The notes below the pieces were generated by a model that was not told the origin of the DNA, made no database searches, and worked only from the letters and a program-made list of their open reading frames with translations. From NCBI GenBank assembly GCA_025504975.1, contig JANUWI010000014.1:620001-684000 (forward strand): a stretch of DNA of 64,000 nt, given 5' to 3'. This stretch comes from Plenodomus lindquistii. Its lineage: Eukaryota; Ascomycota; Dothideomycetes; Pleosporales; Leptosphaeriaceae. Both the position numbers and the translations under genes were made by a program. Numbering within the stretch: the first letter of the stretch is position 1; every line of letters starts with the position of its first letter. Shown here in pieces: positions 1 to 12,709 of this stretch.

Positions 1-69
1 ATGGGGATTGTGAAGGCAGAGGATTTGCCCGAGGAGTTGAGACAGAGGGTGAAGATTGTGGAATACTAG
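1..69 (+). CDS. 3' end of a gene cut by the window edge
   Basis: The first 69 bases read as an open frame ending in TAG at 67-69; the last residues are LPEELRQRVKIVEY. The ATG at position 1 falls exactly on the window edge and may be an internal methionine. The segment is charged and helical in character, as protein C-termini often are. It is too short to place in a family. I cannot say whether it is the final exon or part of a longer exon. Confidence 0.45.
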   Translation: MGIVKAEDLPEELRQRVKIVEY

Positions 70-771
70 GCAAGGAAGGTCGTACAATACTGAGAAGATG
101 GTGTGGACAGAGGAAATTCTCGCCAGACTTAATGACTTGTCAGGCTGGGCGTTGCATATTTGCCCCAGTGCTCTATATGCAACACGAGATACGTCAACAA
201 ATCTCGCCAAGAATTTCGCTCAACTTCGAGATCTGAATTGAGTTTATATAGAAGTTGTAAATATACCAAGCAAGCACGTCTAGGCGTTCTCATTCATGTC
301 AACAGTGCAGACCTTCATCACAGCAAGAAGCATCAACCAAGTGGACAGATCCCATGTATGAACAGCGGTTACTTACCATCAGAGCAGCGTAAAGCAGACA
401 TCACCAACACGACGACGGAGCACCTTTCGAGTTTGAAGAAACCAGCGCTCATCAGTGTTCAAATCATTGCGTGTCCCAGTAATATGAAGTAATAGTGTGT
501 ATTTTGAATAATGACGAGTAACCACCACTGACCCAGTACAGGCAGCGAAGAAGCTCTCGGAAGAAAGTAAAGGTATCTATCTAGACTCTACCAATCCGCA
601 GTCCCATAGGTATATATCCCCACCCCATGCCATCCCACCTCCTCACCACCGGAACACAGAACCGGTCGGTTCCTCCATCTCCCCCCCAAAACCCCAGCAG
701 AAAAAAAAAGAAAAAGAAAACGCCAGTAAAATGCCCAAAACAACGCTCGCACACGCACACGACGACCAAAC
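70..771. other. intergenic stretch, no gene seen
   Basis: This stretch should hold the 3' UTR of the gene ending at 69 and the 3' UTR of the DUF3455 gene that ends at 772 on the other strand, so the two genes converge here. Short open frames in it begin at non-ATG codons and show no family likeness. A purine-rich run near 700-720 is the only compositional feature. Confidence 0.5.
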
Positions 772-1580
772 CTAAGCATAAAACCAATACTGCGCACTAT
801 ACTCCACCGTAAAGCTCCCCGCCACACCCTCACACGTCTTGGGCGCCACACCCCCGGCCGTCTGCACACGGTACACTTCCTTGTAGTCACCCTCAACAGC
901 ACTCAACTTCAACCACGGCACACTGCCCAACCCATTCGCTCCCACCGCCGCACCAACCGGCGCCGCGCTCTTGACGATATCCGGCTTCGCCATGACGTAT
1001 CCGAAATCCGCATTCGCCGTTTTCAAATTAAACATGGGCACGCCAGCAGCGGTGAATTCGTGGTGGCCCGATATACGCTTTTCCGCCTCTGGAGCAGTGG
1101 GGATGGCGTAGTTGAGCGCGAGGCTGGTTATGTCGCCCAGGACGCGCGTGTTGAGGCGTGCGGCGTCGCAGGTGGCGTTGAAGAGGGTTGCGATTGCGCC
1201 GGTTGCTTTTGGGGTTTCGGTTGCGGCGGCGGAGGCGCAGGTGTAGTTTTGGGTGCCGCGGCCGAGGGCGATGTGGCGGAGGGTGAGGCCGGATGAGATG
1301 GGGGCGAGGGGGGTGGGGGCTGGGAACGGCAGTCAGTATATGTTTGTACTTGTTTTGGTGGGGGGTGGGGGTATGTACCTGTGGGCAAAACTACGTTTGT
1401 GAGATCACAGAGGGAGTTTGTAGAGGCGAGTTGGGAGAGGATGCCGGCGGGGATGTTGGCGCGGGGGATGATGTTGGTTATTGAGTCGAGGAGTTGGGTT
1501 GTGCGTGTTGGAGCGGCGAGGAGTGTGGTTGGTGCGAGGGCCAGGATGAGGCTGAGGGTGGAGGAGGTGGTGAAGAGCAT
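772..1580 (-). CDS. secreted DUF3455 protein
   Basis: Two exons, 1580-1379 and 1319-772, joined across a 59-bp intron (1320-1378, GTACAT...CCCAG), encode 249 aa. The N-terminus is a signal peptide (MLFTTSSTLSLILALAPTTL, ending near LLAAP). The rest matches the DUF3455 family (PF11937), with the hallmark segments LTLRHIALGRGTQNYTC just after the intron, GHHEF and VPMFNL. The C-terminal half carries paired cysteines (KTCEG). The family is widespread in ascomycetes as small secreted proteins of unknown biochemical role; some database entries call it malate dehydrogenase, which the sequence does not support. I chose the second ATG (1580) because it places the signal peptide at the very N-terminus; an upstream in-frame ATG lies at 1629-1631. 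The family is secure and the function unknown. Confidence 0.82.
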
Positions 1581-2446
1581 GTTGAGTATCGGTGTAGAGT
1601 GATGGTGAGGTATGCCGAGTATGTTGTGCAATGGTGATCCGTGAGGTTGTTATTCTGATATATGAATACGTTCTCGATAATTGGATCCCCTCTTTTTCTT
1701 TCCCAAGTATTCTCGAAATAGAATAAAGGTTCAAGTATAGTGTTTCGTTTCGGATGCCGTGAGATTTTTTTCTTATCCTCGTAAATAGATTCCGGAATGA
1801 TTCAGATCCGTAAGAAAAACCCAGGAAAGTAGAACGACGAGCCGAAAATAATGGACCACGGGCGTAAAGATTATTTTTTTTTGCAAGGGAAAGACCAGTA
1901 TCCCAAAGATGCCAAATGAAAGAAATGGAGATAGATGATGGGGCGAGCAAACAGCACAACTATCGTTCGTGAGGTGGGAGATGTAGATGGGGGCGATCGT
2001 AGTGAGTGAAAGTCAATTGTCCCAGTCGGCCCTCTACCGTCTATATACAAAGCGAAACACACATCCACACGACACGACACGACAGTAGACCCAGCGCGTA
2101 GCTCCCCATCCACCCACCGCGCATCGTGTACCCTCGCAAGACCTGTCAACCGTTGGCGCCTGTCCCACACTCGCCCAACCACCCGTGCGGCGGCCGCTAA
2201 ACCTCAAATCTATGGAAAAAGACCCCAAATATAGCCAGAGGGTGCTTGATTGGCTATGAGAGGTGGAACGTAGGCTTGTGCGTTGTGGTTCGCTAATCTA
2301 CCGAGCCGCCCGCAGGGGTGGCGCTGGAGATGGAGATTGGGCGCTTGAATGGATGGGGTATGGTGTGCGGGAAGTTGGCTCTTTGTGGTTATTTTGGGGG
2401 GATTGAGGAACAGGGGTGTGCGTTGGTTGATGATGGGAGGTTGGAG

Positions 2447-2485
2447 ATGCTAATGCTGATGCTGATGTTGATGCTGATGCTGGTG
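2447..2485. repeat. imperfect GCTGAT hexamer repeat
   Basis: About six imperfect tandem copies of GCTGAT/GCTAAT/GTTGAT lie here. On the minus strand one frame would read as an Ala-Ser repeat, but that frame lacks an ATG. It is most simply a short microsatellite. Confidence 0.6.
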
Positions 2486-3149
2486 TAGAGTTGTGAGGCT
2501 CAGCATGATGATCATTTTGTAGTTTCAATGCTGATATATCAAGCCGTGATCCTTTTACTTTCAATAGCGTCCTACCTCTGATCTGAACGTGTCAACTCTG
2601 CAAGTAACCATATCTTCACAACTCCTTACATCGCAACACTCAAACGTCCCAACCATGAGCACCAAACCACCACGGCAATAACGGCACACCCGTTCACCCC
2701 CTCCTCGCTAGTAACCACGCACTCATCCCCCAAGACCCAAGACCCAAGACCCACAAACGCCCTTGACTTTTCCCTCTCCCCCATCCACCATCTCACCCTC
2801 CAAATCCAGTCCCCGCCATCCCGCAGAGCCGCCCATCCCACACACCAACCACCTCTACGCAACCCCACTCCCTCGCCATTCCAGAAACCTGAATATGCAC
2901 CCACCCCAACACACTAACACCCATTACGGCAGGTCGGCATCTCCGCGTAGAGTAGTACCCACAAGTTACCCAAGACAAACAAAAGGTCCTTAATATAGAC
3001 TTTCCAGTAAACCAGAACAAGCCTCGAGTCATGGCATGTAGCCAAATCAGGAGATTAGCAAAAGGACAGCTAATTTACCGCCTTTTGCTTTGCGCTGGGG
3101 GAATGGACCAATCATACGCCTGTTGTGAACGGCCAGACCCGCGCAGGCG

Positions 3150-3740
3150 CTAGAGGTCGCAGATGCGGTCGATGGGGTTTTGTGGCTTCTGGGCCTGTGG
3201 ACTGGGGTTGTTGTGGGCTGGGTTACACTTCAGTCTACACTCATCCATGTGTTCGCACATGTCGTGCAGCGATACGAAAATAAGCCGCAGGTCATCGGGT
3301 TGGGCGTAATTGGTGGGTTTTGCATGCCGGCCCTGGGAATACACTTGGTTGGCCAGCATGTTTCGAGAATCGAGGACCGGTGGCGCTGGTGGCGTTTCGT
3401 GGTCTGCAGAGAGGGGGCCATGTGTTTGGCAGATGGTGGATGCAAGATTTATTACAAAGTAGGCTTGTGTGCGCGCGTGCTGGGTTGTGTTGGATCTTGT
3501 GTTGCTGTCATGGGGGTCCGGGGTCTTAATAATTTTTGAGGATGCATATATGTGTACGTGGTGTAGCCGGGTAGGTCGGGGCCCGGAGGGTACAGGGTGA
3601 CAGGCACTGCAGAGCGGTTGTCTGTGTTGCCGAGAGCTGGGGAATACTGGATTGATTGCTGGTGTGTACGTGTGGTAAGCTTGATTCGTGTTGTGACTTG
3701 ATTGAGATATGTGATCACGGGTGAGAGGCGTGCATGGCAT
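3150..3740 (-). CDS. possible orphan open frame, 196 aa
   Basis: An ATG-initiated open frame of 196 codons without an intron. The protein is hydrophilic, rich in His, Gln, Pro and Asn, and ends PIDRICDL. I recognise no domain or signal peptide. The opposite strand is also open over 3180-3539, which is a warning of chance openness. It could be a species-specific gene, the 3' exon of one, or nothing. Confidence 0.2.
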   Translation of the reverse strand: MPCTPLTRDHISQSSHNTNQAYHTYTPAINPVFPSSRQHRQPLCSACHPVPSGPRPTRLHHVHIYASSKIIKTPDPHDSNTRSNTTQHARTQAYFVINLASTICQTHGPLSADHETPPAPPVLDSRNMLANQVYSQGRHAKPTNYAQPDDLRLIFVSLHDMCEHMDECRLKCNPAHNNPSPQAQKPQNPIDRICDL

Positions 3741-5695
3741 TGTTTGCTTGTGTGGGTTTTGACTTCGGGATGGCAATAGATGGAGTGGTATGTTGAGCTA
3801 GGTGGCCGGTATGCCATGCCTACATGATGCCGCAAAGAGCTTGCACGGGCTTTGCTGCAGGTCTTTTCGTAGGTAGGTCACGTTCTCGTATATATGCATG
3901 TGCATGTGATGTTTCAACGATGAGTGCGTCAATCTTCTCGAACCTGTTCTACTACTTCGCGTTATGTTTGCATACAAGCAGCGAATCGACATACACACAT
4001 GCTCTCCCTCTCTTTTACAATACACATGACATTTACTCTAAAATAATCTCACATACCTTCATGACGCTAATGTAGATATCTCTTCCCATCTGGTTATTCA
4101 GAACGCCTCTGACCTATCTACTTTACAATCCCACTCTTCCTCTTAATAATTGGCCCTCTCTTTTCCTTTTTCTAACAAGCTTGCCAATTATCAAATTATT
4201 CTGCGCATCACTCAATGTTCCCACAGTCCCCGCCTCCGCCTCGATGACGTGGTTTGGGGACACCTACGGGTCTAGGGTCGCATACTATGGTCACTCTTTA
4301 CTTTCTTCACGGTGCTTACTGTTGCCTACTTATGGCAGGGTTGGGGTTGCATTCATAATTATTCAAGCATGTACCTTATACAACCATTCGATCTTCCACA
4401 CCATGCCCTCTGGCCATATCGTCTTTCGGCTTGGACCATGGCCAATTTACCTCACATGCAACTCTACCAACTTTGTCGCTCCTGACCTCAATGGTCTACA
4501 ATCCCAACATAACAACACACCTGTAGGGCACTGCGCCTCAAGAACTGTCCCGACACAAGCAGTCCACTTCTGAGGTCGACCTAGCACCAACATACCACGT
4601 CAACGTCAAGCTCAGCGTAGGTCCACCTGATCCTTCACTCCAAGTATACCGTAACCCTCAACTTCGCTGCCATTGCTTCCTACCAGAACCTCAGCGCCCA
4701 TACTGACTTTCAACACAGATCCATTTCCCTCGTCGGTGCACGCGCCTGCAATTCACTCTCGCCATACCGCTACCACCACCACGCTGCTGAACCTTCGACC
4801 ACGAGCAAGCATCCTGCCCTGGCACACTTTCATGGCGATGGCAGGATTGTATCTTTTCAATGGCGGGTGGAGTGAAGAAGCCTACGGGCAACTTGTTACA
4901 ATCTGAGGCTTCGGCTCGGGATGAGAGTTTCAAGCTGACCATGCAAAAGACGTCCTGCATAGCTTTGGCTAACACCGCGCAATCTCAACAGGCTACATTG
5001 ACTTGTCTCAGACCTCAGGACAGACTGTCAGCGACAGATTTTCATCACCGGTCTACGGGCACTTGTTGCGATGTTGGGTAGCCTTGGGAGATCAGAGTGG
5101 CCGGCGTGGGCGAGCTTTTTGTATTGTGCGTTTGCACTAGTCGGTGCTTGGTTACGGTAGCGGACTGCTTGGAGCCATGGTTGGGTCTGAGGCCAGGGCC
5201 ATGCATGTAGCCCTCGCAGCCCACACATGTTTGCTTGTATCTATTTGTGAGTCAAATGACTTTGTATCAGTTCAATGGATTCGCCTCGCTCGCGGCGCCC
5301 TTGTAGAAACCCATCTCTCCAGAGAAGTCCTGTGAATCACTTGTGTACCAACGTGAAACCTCGCAAACACAATACTGAATCTTTGATGAGTGCCCTGCTT
5401 TATCCATTCTTCCTGCCCCTTTCGTCGAATGTTCCAAGTCGAACTATAGTCGGCAAATCGAACATGCAAGTCGGACCCCGCACCAATCTGTTGCGTTCAT
5501 CCTTTGGTTTCGATAATAAGTACATAACCCCTCGTCATGCATTATGATGACGTGTCCACTCTGCTGCATCGAGGATAACCCGACTGTTGTATGCGTCTCG
5601 CACCTAAGTAAAGATTGCTGTTGGTTAATTTGTGTATGCGAAGACACGACATGTTTCAAGGGTTAATAGATAGAGCGCGGACGAGTGAGGGGGGA

Positions 5696-5730
5696 GGGAA
5701 GGGAAGGGAAGGGAAGGGAAGGGAAGGGAA
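5696..5730. repeat. (GGGAA)7 pentanucleotide microsatellite
   Basis: Seven perfect copies of GGGAA in a row, flanked by the related GGGGA and GGGCA. It lies about 140 bp beyond the stop codon of VPS3, in the 3' flank. Confidence 0.9.
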
Positions 5731-5872
5731 GGGCAGACAATTAACTGCTATATCTGACGGCGCCAAGATGGCAGAGACCCAGGCATTACCAGCGCGTGCT
5801 ATTGGCGTTGAATTAACTAAAACCAACCTTGTATATCACCATGATACTATAAACCAAGCCAACCTCTGCCCC

Positions 5873-8800
5873 CTAATCCTCCCCCACAACCCCCCTCTCC
5901 CTCTCCACAACCGGACCCCCCTTCTCCCTCTCCTCTACAAGCTCCTCACTCACCAAACTATTCTGCGCATCACTCAACGCCCTCACAATCCCCGTCTCGG
6001 CCTTCTCCCTCACCAATCTCCTCAGACTACTTATTAGATAACCCGAAAAAACATCAACACTCCACTCATCCGGCAGCGTCCCCAACACATCTGCAATATC
6101 CAACCAGCCCCCAAACCGCTCGAGGAGCTCGCCCGTCTGCTCAACGCGCTGGTTGACATCGTTGATGCGTAGGAATTCCTGCAGTAGGGCGGTGAAGAGG
6201 TGGGATTGTTGGGGGCGGGTGGGCATGGTTGTGCGGGGGCCGTTGCGGGGCTGGAAGATGGAAGAATAGCCGTAGAGACAGTAGGATATCGCGGTGTTGT
6301 AGTCGCCTAGGCCGTGTGTTAGGAGGCGTAGGGCTTCTTGGTCGCGGCCTCGTCGGCCGTTTAGGATGATCATTTCGGGGACTAGGTCTTGCTCATATGG
6401 TTGCAGTTTTGCGAGGATGGATTCGACGTCGTAGTCGGAGGTTTGAGAGAGGAGTTGGAGCAGGCGGAGACGTGCTTGCCACCATTCTTCGGGGGAGGCG
6501 TTGTCGGTGATGAAGGAGTGGTATGTCGGCTTCGGGGGTTCGAGGATGCGGTAGGTAGAGTATGTGTCTGATAGTGTGGTACGGGACGTGGGGTTGGTGC
6601 TTAGTTCAGTGAGAATGGTAGTTAGGTAGAAGGAGAGAAGTTCATCGATGTATTGGGTATGCTATTGATCAACTTTGTTAGCTTGCGTGTTCGTCGATCT
6701 GAGAGTAAGGGACAGAGGGGGTGTCGTACCTTTTTGCCAAACACGAGATACTCAAGATACTCTTTGACAGCACCAGGTGCCTTTTCTCGTAGCAGTGCGA
6801 CAGCGCGTGTTGGTTCGAACTTGACGCGACTTGAGTCATCGGCGAAGATTTGGACACCGAGTTTGGGGTTGCGATTCGCGAGCCAGGCGCCGTACTCTTC
6901 CACAAGAGACTGGTCCCGAATCCTGGCTAGGTACTCGCGGACTCTGTGTTCACCATCAACAAGCTCGCCGCCCTTGTCTTCTTCGCCTTCGATGATACGT
7001 TTCCAAGTTGCCAGTACCTTGGATGCTTTGAGAGATGCTTTACAATTACTCTGGTATAGGCGACTGAGGAGGAAGAGCCGCTTGAACTGCTCTAGAAGTT
7101 GGACAGCGCGATCGAAACACTCCACTTCTCTGTCGACAAGCTCATTAAGCTCGGCTCGATGGGTGCCAGGGCTAGAAGTACCCTTCGCGGTACCTTGGTC
7201 CAGGAGAAGTAGGATGTGGAGGAGTGCGGCATCTACAGTCCTAAAGACGTATGGGTCGTTTGTGACGCTCGCCATGCCTTTTCGCCTTTTCCAGAATTGC
7301 AGATATCTCTTAACAAAGTGTAGCAGATTGTCCCCGAAAGGACCATTTACATCGGTCGATATGGTGGACAGGTCGTTCTGATGCAGGAATTGCTCCACGA
7401 GCATTGTGATTCCGCCATAGATCTGGATACCCTCTGGTCCTTGAACTACTTCCTTGTTCAGAGTCGGTAATAGACTCAGTACAACTCGTGGATCTATCTC
7501 GCCCTCAATCAGCGCCTGTTCTGTGATGCGCTTCTCGCTTTCGAAGATGATGATGTTCGTCTTCGTACGGAGGACCACGTCCATGAAGAGCATCAGAGAA
7601 GCCTTCTGGCGGATGTAGATTAGACTGAGGTACTCTGATTCATTACGAGGCTCTTGCCCGCGGATGTCTCCAAGCACTCGTTCAAGTAGGCTTCGATTGG
7701 GCTGGATACGCTGGTCGTTCCCAGAAGTTATGTACTGTGCTTCTTCGATTCGAGAATCCAGACGAGTCACTAAAGGACTTCGCACTGTCCACCATATTTG
7801 ATCACCAGCCCAGATGACAGTCTGAGCTTGTAGCTTTGACATTCGATCCGTGAAGTCACGATCAGCTTTCGCCTGGAGGACCTCTGTCTTGATGTTTTCT
7901 TCGGAGGGCGGCGTAAGATGTAGTGTTTGTACCGACAGTTTTGCTCCAATTTCGGGCAAAACGAGATCGTAGGGTTGTACCATTGTGCGCATTCCCAAGG
8001 GAAGCGAGCTTCGAGTCACGTCTTGTCGTGAGATGGAACCTAATGAGTTAAGGTTGAGCCACTCTTTCTCTGCTTCACTAGCGCCAGGATCAACATCCCA
8101 ACGCTGGACCTCGACGCCGTATGTCACGACACCATCAGAGTCCTCACTGTGGACAACAGCCAGTACATAGCCTTCTTCTGCGTTCATGTCTGGACGCATA
8201 GAAGCTGACATGTCAATACCCGAGCCGTCTGTAACGATAGCATCTGGATAACTGCTAAACTGTATGCTGCCTCTACACATGTCTCCATCGAGGTTGACAA
8301 ACATGCCCACGGCTTGCTCAGAGGGTGTGGTGCCGACGGTGAGCAGAAACTCGTTTGGATTGGGCGATGCGATCAGAGGCTTGAGAGGTACGAATGGTGG
8401 CGGTTCAGACACGGGAGGTTGGTCGACTTGCGGCACTTGCTTTTCCGGTGGTGCGGGTAGTGGTTTGTCCGGTGAGGCAGCTCCACTTCTCGCTCGGCTG
8501 GCGGCTCTTTCTGAAGTTTCACCAGCAGCAGAGCGGGCAGGAGAGCGGGCAGGCGCGGGTGACATGTCGCGAGACAAGGACTCGGGTACGTCGAAGCCGT
8601 ATCTTCGTCCTGGAGGCTGTGGGCTGGCAGTCCGAGACGGTGGACCTCCAAAACCCAACACATTGAGACTTGTGCTTCGAGAATGGCCATGCTGATCAGC
8701 CTGGCCTCTCGGCGCTGTACTGGCAGAGGAAACGCTTCTTGACGGGCCCTGAGGCACAGTGGCGAGGCTCTCGGCGGCTCCACCAACGTCTCCAACATGT

Positions 8801-9483
8801 GGGTCCAGTGAGGATATTGGGAAGAGGCCAATCTTTTGTTGATGCTCGACGTCGAGTAGGGCGTATGAGTGGGCATCGGCGGCGCATGAGAACGTGTCTC
8901 GGCGGACAGAGAGCAAGCAGCCTCCGTATTCGATTGCCTTGATGGCCTTTGGCGGATGGTGTTCAGAGATTTGGACCAGGCGCAGCCTCTTCTTAAGTCC
9001 AATGACTACGACGACCCCGTCTCCTCCATGGTCGACGTCTTGATTCAGGTCTACACCTCCAACCCAGAGACATGAGATTGGTTTGAAGGTCGAGTCGGGG
9101 CTCAATTCTGGCAGAGAGTATATGGAGAGGGTGTTGTTGCACAGGACGCATGCCTTGTTGACCTTGGGCAGAATGAGGATCTGCTGCACGCCAGGACCGT
9201 TGGCGTCGTTGTGTGGAGGCTCTAGGCGCGAGGCGATGATGGCGGTGGGCTCTTCGGCGGCATCGCTGGACTCTGGGGGCAGCAGGACGAAGTGGAGGAT
9301 CTCGGCGGCCGAGGTGCCCACGTAGAGGTTGCCGTTGCACACGTCGACACATGTTATGTGCACTTGGTCGGCATCCCCGTCGGCGGCCAGCGGGAGGTCG
9401 GCGACGAGCTTGCGCAGGATGTAGGGGCCATGGGGCGGGGCGGGGCGGGCAGGCAATTGCTCTGGGGGCGGTGCGTCGGCCAT
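5873..9483 (-). CDS. VPS3: CORVET subunit Vps3 (CNH / Vps39-domain protein)
   Basis: Exons 9483-6730 and 6661-5873 join across a 68-bp intron (6662-6729, GTACGA...AATAG) to give 1180 aa. The N-terminal part (about residues 45-225, resuming near 375-420) is a CNH-type beta-propeller (ITCVDVCNGNLYVGTS). It is split by a Ser/Pro/Ala-rich insert of roughly 130 residues. The middle and C-terminus are alpha-helical with the Vps39-1/Vps39-2 layout of the TGFBRAP1/Vam6 family. The N-terminus resembles Vps3/TGFBRAP1 more than Vps39/Vam6, so I call it Vps3, a subunit that links the CORVET tether to Rab5-type GTPases on endosomes. The ATG at 9483 begins MADAPPPEQL; an open frame extends further upstream but has no better start. 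COY1 diverges 356 bp away. The alternative is a Vps39 paralogue. Confidence 0.78.
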
Positions 9484-9839
9484 TCTATGAGATGCACTGC
9501 ATGCGCCATGGCTGGCTACCGTTGCGAGGCGTGGAGAGGGCTCATGGCGCGTGGGAGCTGCATGGGGGCACTGGTGATGGGCGCTGCAGCGGTGCCTGGA
9601 CTGCTGCGGGCTATGGGCTGCTCCTCCCCCACCGATTGGCGCGTCAGATGGCCTGGTTCCGCGCAAGCTGGCCGCAGTCCGCGTACACCCTACCTTACAT
9701 CTGCCCATCAATGTCAACCATGCGCCCGAGCGGCTTTTGAGTCGGAACGTCATAGTCAGGTCTGCGTTCAGACGCGATATCCAGCATTGCTCATACAACG
9801 TTCGCACACACACGCGCACAACGTGGCCGAGGACTAGAC
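9484..9839. promoter_or_regulatory. shared divergent promoter of VPS3 and COY1
   Basis: The 356 bases between the two start codons must hold both 5' UTRs and promoters. I see no clear TATA box. Part of the spacer is an upstream continuation of the VPS3 frame without a stop, which I regard as chance. Confidence 0.5.
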
Positions 9840-12342
9840 ATGGAGGGCGGAATGGACCTGGAAGAGCGCGTCTCGCTGGATGCGAAGCCAGAGAGCGCCA
9901 GTCACACGCCAGGCACGGACGAGTCCCACGAAGAGGAGAACAAGTTCCAAAAGGCTATCGGGGCTTGGAGGAGTGCGTGCATTATCATCACAACCAAACA
10001 TTATATAAATCTAACACAGCCCAGACATCGACCTCACCACCTTGATCCCCCAACTCGACACCGTTGCCTCCGACATTGTCGCACACCAACGAGACACGCT
10101 CACACAACGAAAAGACCTCGCCCAGAAGACAAAGGACTTTCGCAAACTCGACGATGCAAGCAAGCTGAACGACTTCAAGGCATTGCTCAAGTGTACGCAA
10201 CCCATGGCCAGCCCAACTGCGCATTGCTAACACCCCACTCCCAGCCTACCAAAACTTCATCGACCTCATAACAAACCAGTCCAAGACCGTCCAGGCCGCC
10301 TTCTTCCAAGTCTACTCCCCGCTGTCCGAAGCCCCCGACCCATATCCCCTCCTCGATGCCTCGATCGACTCCCTGGTGACCGCCGAAGAAGTCGTACCCA
10401 AACTCACATCTGAGAACGAACGATTGCAGAAGACAGTAGCGAAGCTGACTACACAAGTCGACGAGTCGGAAAAGAAGTTGGAGGAGGAGCGAGCTGCGCG
10501 CAAGGCACTTGAGGAGAACAGGGACAGCAAGATCAAGGAGGTGGAAGCCTCGTGGTCAGCAGTCTTGGACGAAAAGCGCGACAACTGGGAGTCAAAAGAA
10601 AAGAGCTTAGAAGAGAAAGTCGAGAACCAAGATCGGTTGCTGAAGGAGCTCAAGGCCAGCTACGAGGTTTCACAACGGCTTGGCCATGGAGAGGAGGCTG
10701 AGGGCGACAGTGGACGTGGTGCCACCGCTGCAGAACTCGAGATTGTCAGCTCAGAGCTGGAGAGAGCAAGCCATCGCCTAGCAGAAGTAGAGGCACGCAA
10801 CGAACAATTGCGCCTCGAACTCGCCCAATCTGCCTCTGCGCCAGCCCAACAAGTCGCTGTCGAAGATGATCCTGCCTACCTACGTCTACAATCAGAAAAT
10901 TCGTCACTACTGCGAAAACTTGAGAGTGCTCGATTCGACAAAGACTCTGAGCGGACGCGTCTGGAGACAGAGACGCGAAGTCTGGAGAGAGAAATCAAGT
11001 CACTGAAGAGCGAGAAGGAGGCGCTCCGAGAGAAAGTCCAAAAGTGGGGCGACTACGAGAACGTGAAGCAGGAGTTGGAGGTTCTAAAGGTATGTGCACA
11101 CCCAATGATTATATTACAGATACTAACAATACACAGTCAATCGAGTTTGCGACCGGCGACGACGACGATGAAGCCACCGAAATCGCCCTATCATCCAACG
11201 GCGCATCCAGCAAATCCAAAGGCGGAGAAACCCTCGAACAACTCCTTCTCGCGCGCAATAAAAAACTTAGCAACGAGCTCACCGTCCTCCGCGTCTCGCA
11301 CCAAGACCTCCAATCGCGCCTCGAAGCCCTCCAAGATGAGCTCTCCCAAGCAAACATGGACCTCGAGAAATCCCGCACCCTCAACGAAACCCTAGAAGCA
11401 GACCTCGAAAAAGTTCAACAAGAAGCCACAAACGCCTTCGACCCCGCAATGTCCGTCGCAGGAACCTACGTATCACGCTTCCCCCAATCCTCCTACGGTG
11501 GTGGCGGCGCGAGTACACGACGTGGCCGCTCCTCCCCAACCTCAAGTATAATATCCGGCTTCGACTCGTCCTCACAAGCCCCAACCCTCGCTTCTCTCCG
11601 CGCAGGAGGCGGCAACGGCGACCCCGCCGTCGGCAACTCGAGCATCCTCCCCATGATCACCGCGCAACGCGACCGCTTCAAAAAGCGCAACGCAGAACTC
11701 GAATCCTCGCTTCAAAAATCCCACTCCACAATCTCCTCCCTCCGCTCCGAAATCAACGCCCTGCAAAAAGATAACCTAGACTTGTACGAAAAAACCCGCT
11801 ACGTAAGCTCGTACAATGCTGTTAATCGTACTACTACTACCGCGAGTAGCGCGAGTTCCTGGGCGCCAAATCCAAATCCGAATAGTATCAACATGGGCAG
11901 TAGCGGAGCAGCAGCAGCAGCAGGAGGAGGAAGCGCAGAAGCAAAATACAAAACCACATACGAAACCTCGCTCTCCCCCTTTGCCGCGTTCCGGGGCCGC
12001 GAATCCGCACGCGCAATGAAGCGCATGCACATTTTCGAACGCATGATTTTGCGCGTTACAAAGTTTGTCCTGCAGACAAGGACGAGTCGGAATGTTTTTG
12101 CCGTGTATTTGGTTGGGTTGCATGTGTTGGTTTTTTGGAGTCTGGTTGGGTTTGAGACGGCGGGGAGTGCGAGTGGGAATGGGAGTGCTGGGGTGGGAAT
12201 GGGGACGGGGGCGGCGGGAGCCATGGCGGCGAGTATACCGGGGGGGCCGGTGCCGGGGGTTGAGGATGTCGGGGTTTGGGCCAAGGAGGCTGTTGAGGGG
12301 GCTGCTGGAGGTGGAGGGGGGACGGTGGATGGGGTGGCGTAG
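9840..12342 (+). CDS. COY1: Golgi CASP-family golgin Coy1
   Basis: Four exons (9840-9972, 10025-10192, 10245-11089, 11137-12342) with introns of 52, 52 and 47 bp encode 783 aa. After an acidic N-terminus the protein is almost entirely coiled coil (about residues 100-480), then a Ser/Gly-rich linker. The conserved CASP C-terminal region follows, including RDRFKKRNAELE and a tail-anchor-like membrane segment near residues 700-722 (VYLVGLHVLVFWSLVG). The invariant Tyr-containing stretch before the membrane segment (LSPFAAFRGRE) is present. The family acts at the Golgi in retrograde vesicle tethering and interacts with SNAREs. About 60 Gly-rich residues follow the membrane segment, longer than I would expect for a lumenal tail. 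All exon joins keep frame. Family assignment is strong. Confidence 0.9.
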
Positions 12343-12709
12343 GGTGGATGGAAGTATGTACGTTTAGTGACTTGAGGGGGACTTACTTGGGATGTGTCAT
12401 TTGTTCATTTATTTCACATAAAGGGCGTTTGGGACGAACGAGGGAAATGGATGGATGCGTATGGATTCTTGGTTGGGGCCATGCTCACGTCTCGGTAATG
12501 GGATTCCTAAAGCTGATTCTGTTCTGTTACTGTTCCTATTCCCTACACAGCTCTCGAAGACCAAGTAATTTTATGCCAATGGGGTATCTTTTCTAGCGGG
12601 AAATGACGAGGCGAACTCGTGTTGCAGCTACTATACAATTGCAACACAAACACTGATTACTCCAAACAAGACGTCTGTCTTATTTCACGCAAAATTCCTA
12701 ACTAATCAT
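12343..12709. other. convergent 3' flanks of COY1 and MTW1
   Basis: The 367 bases between the two stop codons should hold both 3' UTRs. I see no gene in them. Confidence 0.6.

Larger units (their letters stand above)
1581..5872. other. long gene-poor stretch
   Basis: Over 4.2 kb I see no gene with recognisable homology. The long open frames on the two strands at 3150-3776 overlap each other and are low-complexity. The stretch 4560-4870 contains open frames that read like decayed coding sequence but have no recognisable motif. A hexamer repeat (2447-2485), a pentamer repeat (5696-5730) and one marginal ATG-initiated open frame (3150-3740) are listed separately. Promoter sequence for the DUF3455 gene must lie from 1581 upwards. 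Confidence 0.5.

Noticed and set aside
3180..3539. Plus-strand open frame rich in Trp, Val and Gly
   Set aside because: No signal peptide or family; it overlaps an open frame on the other strand and looks like chance openness.
8264..8695. Long open frame antisense to VPS3
   Set aside because: It lies wholly inside a well-supported coding exon on the other strand and has the biased composition of an antisense shadow.
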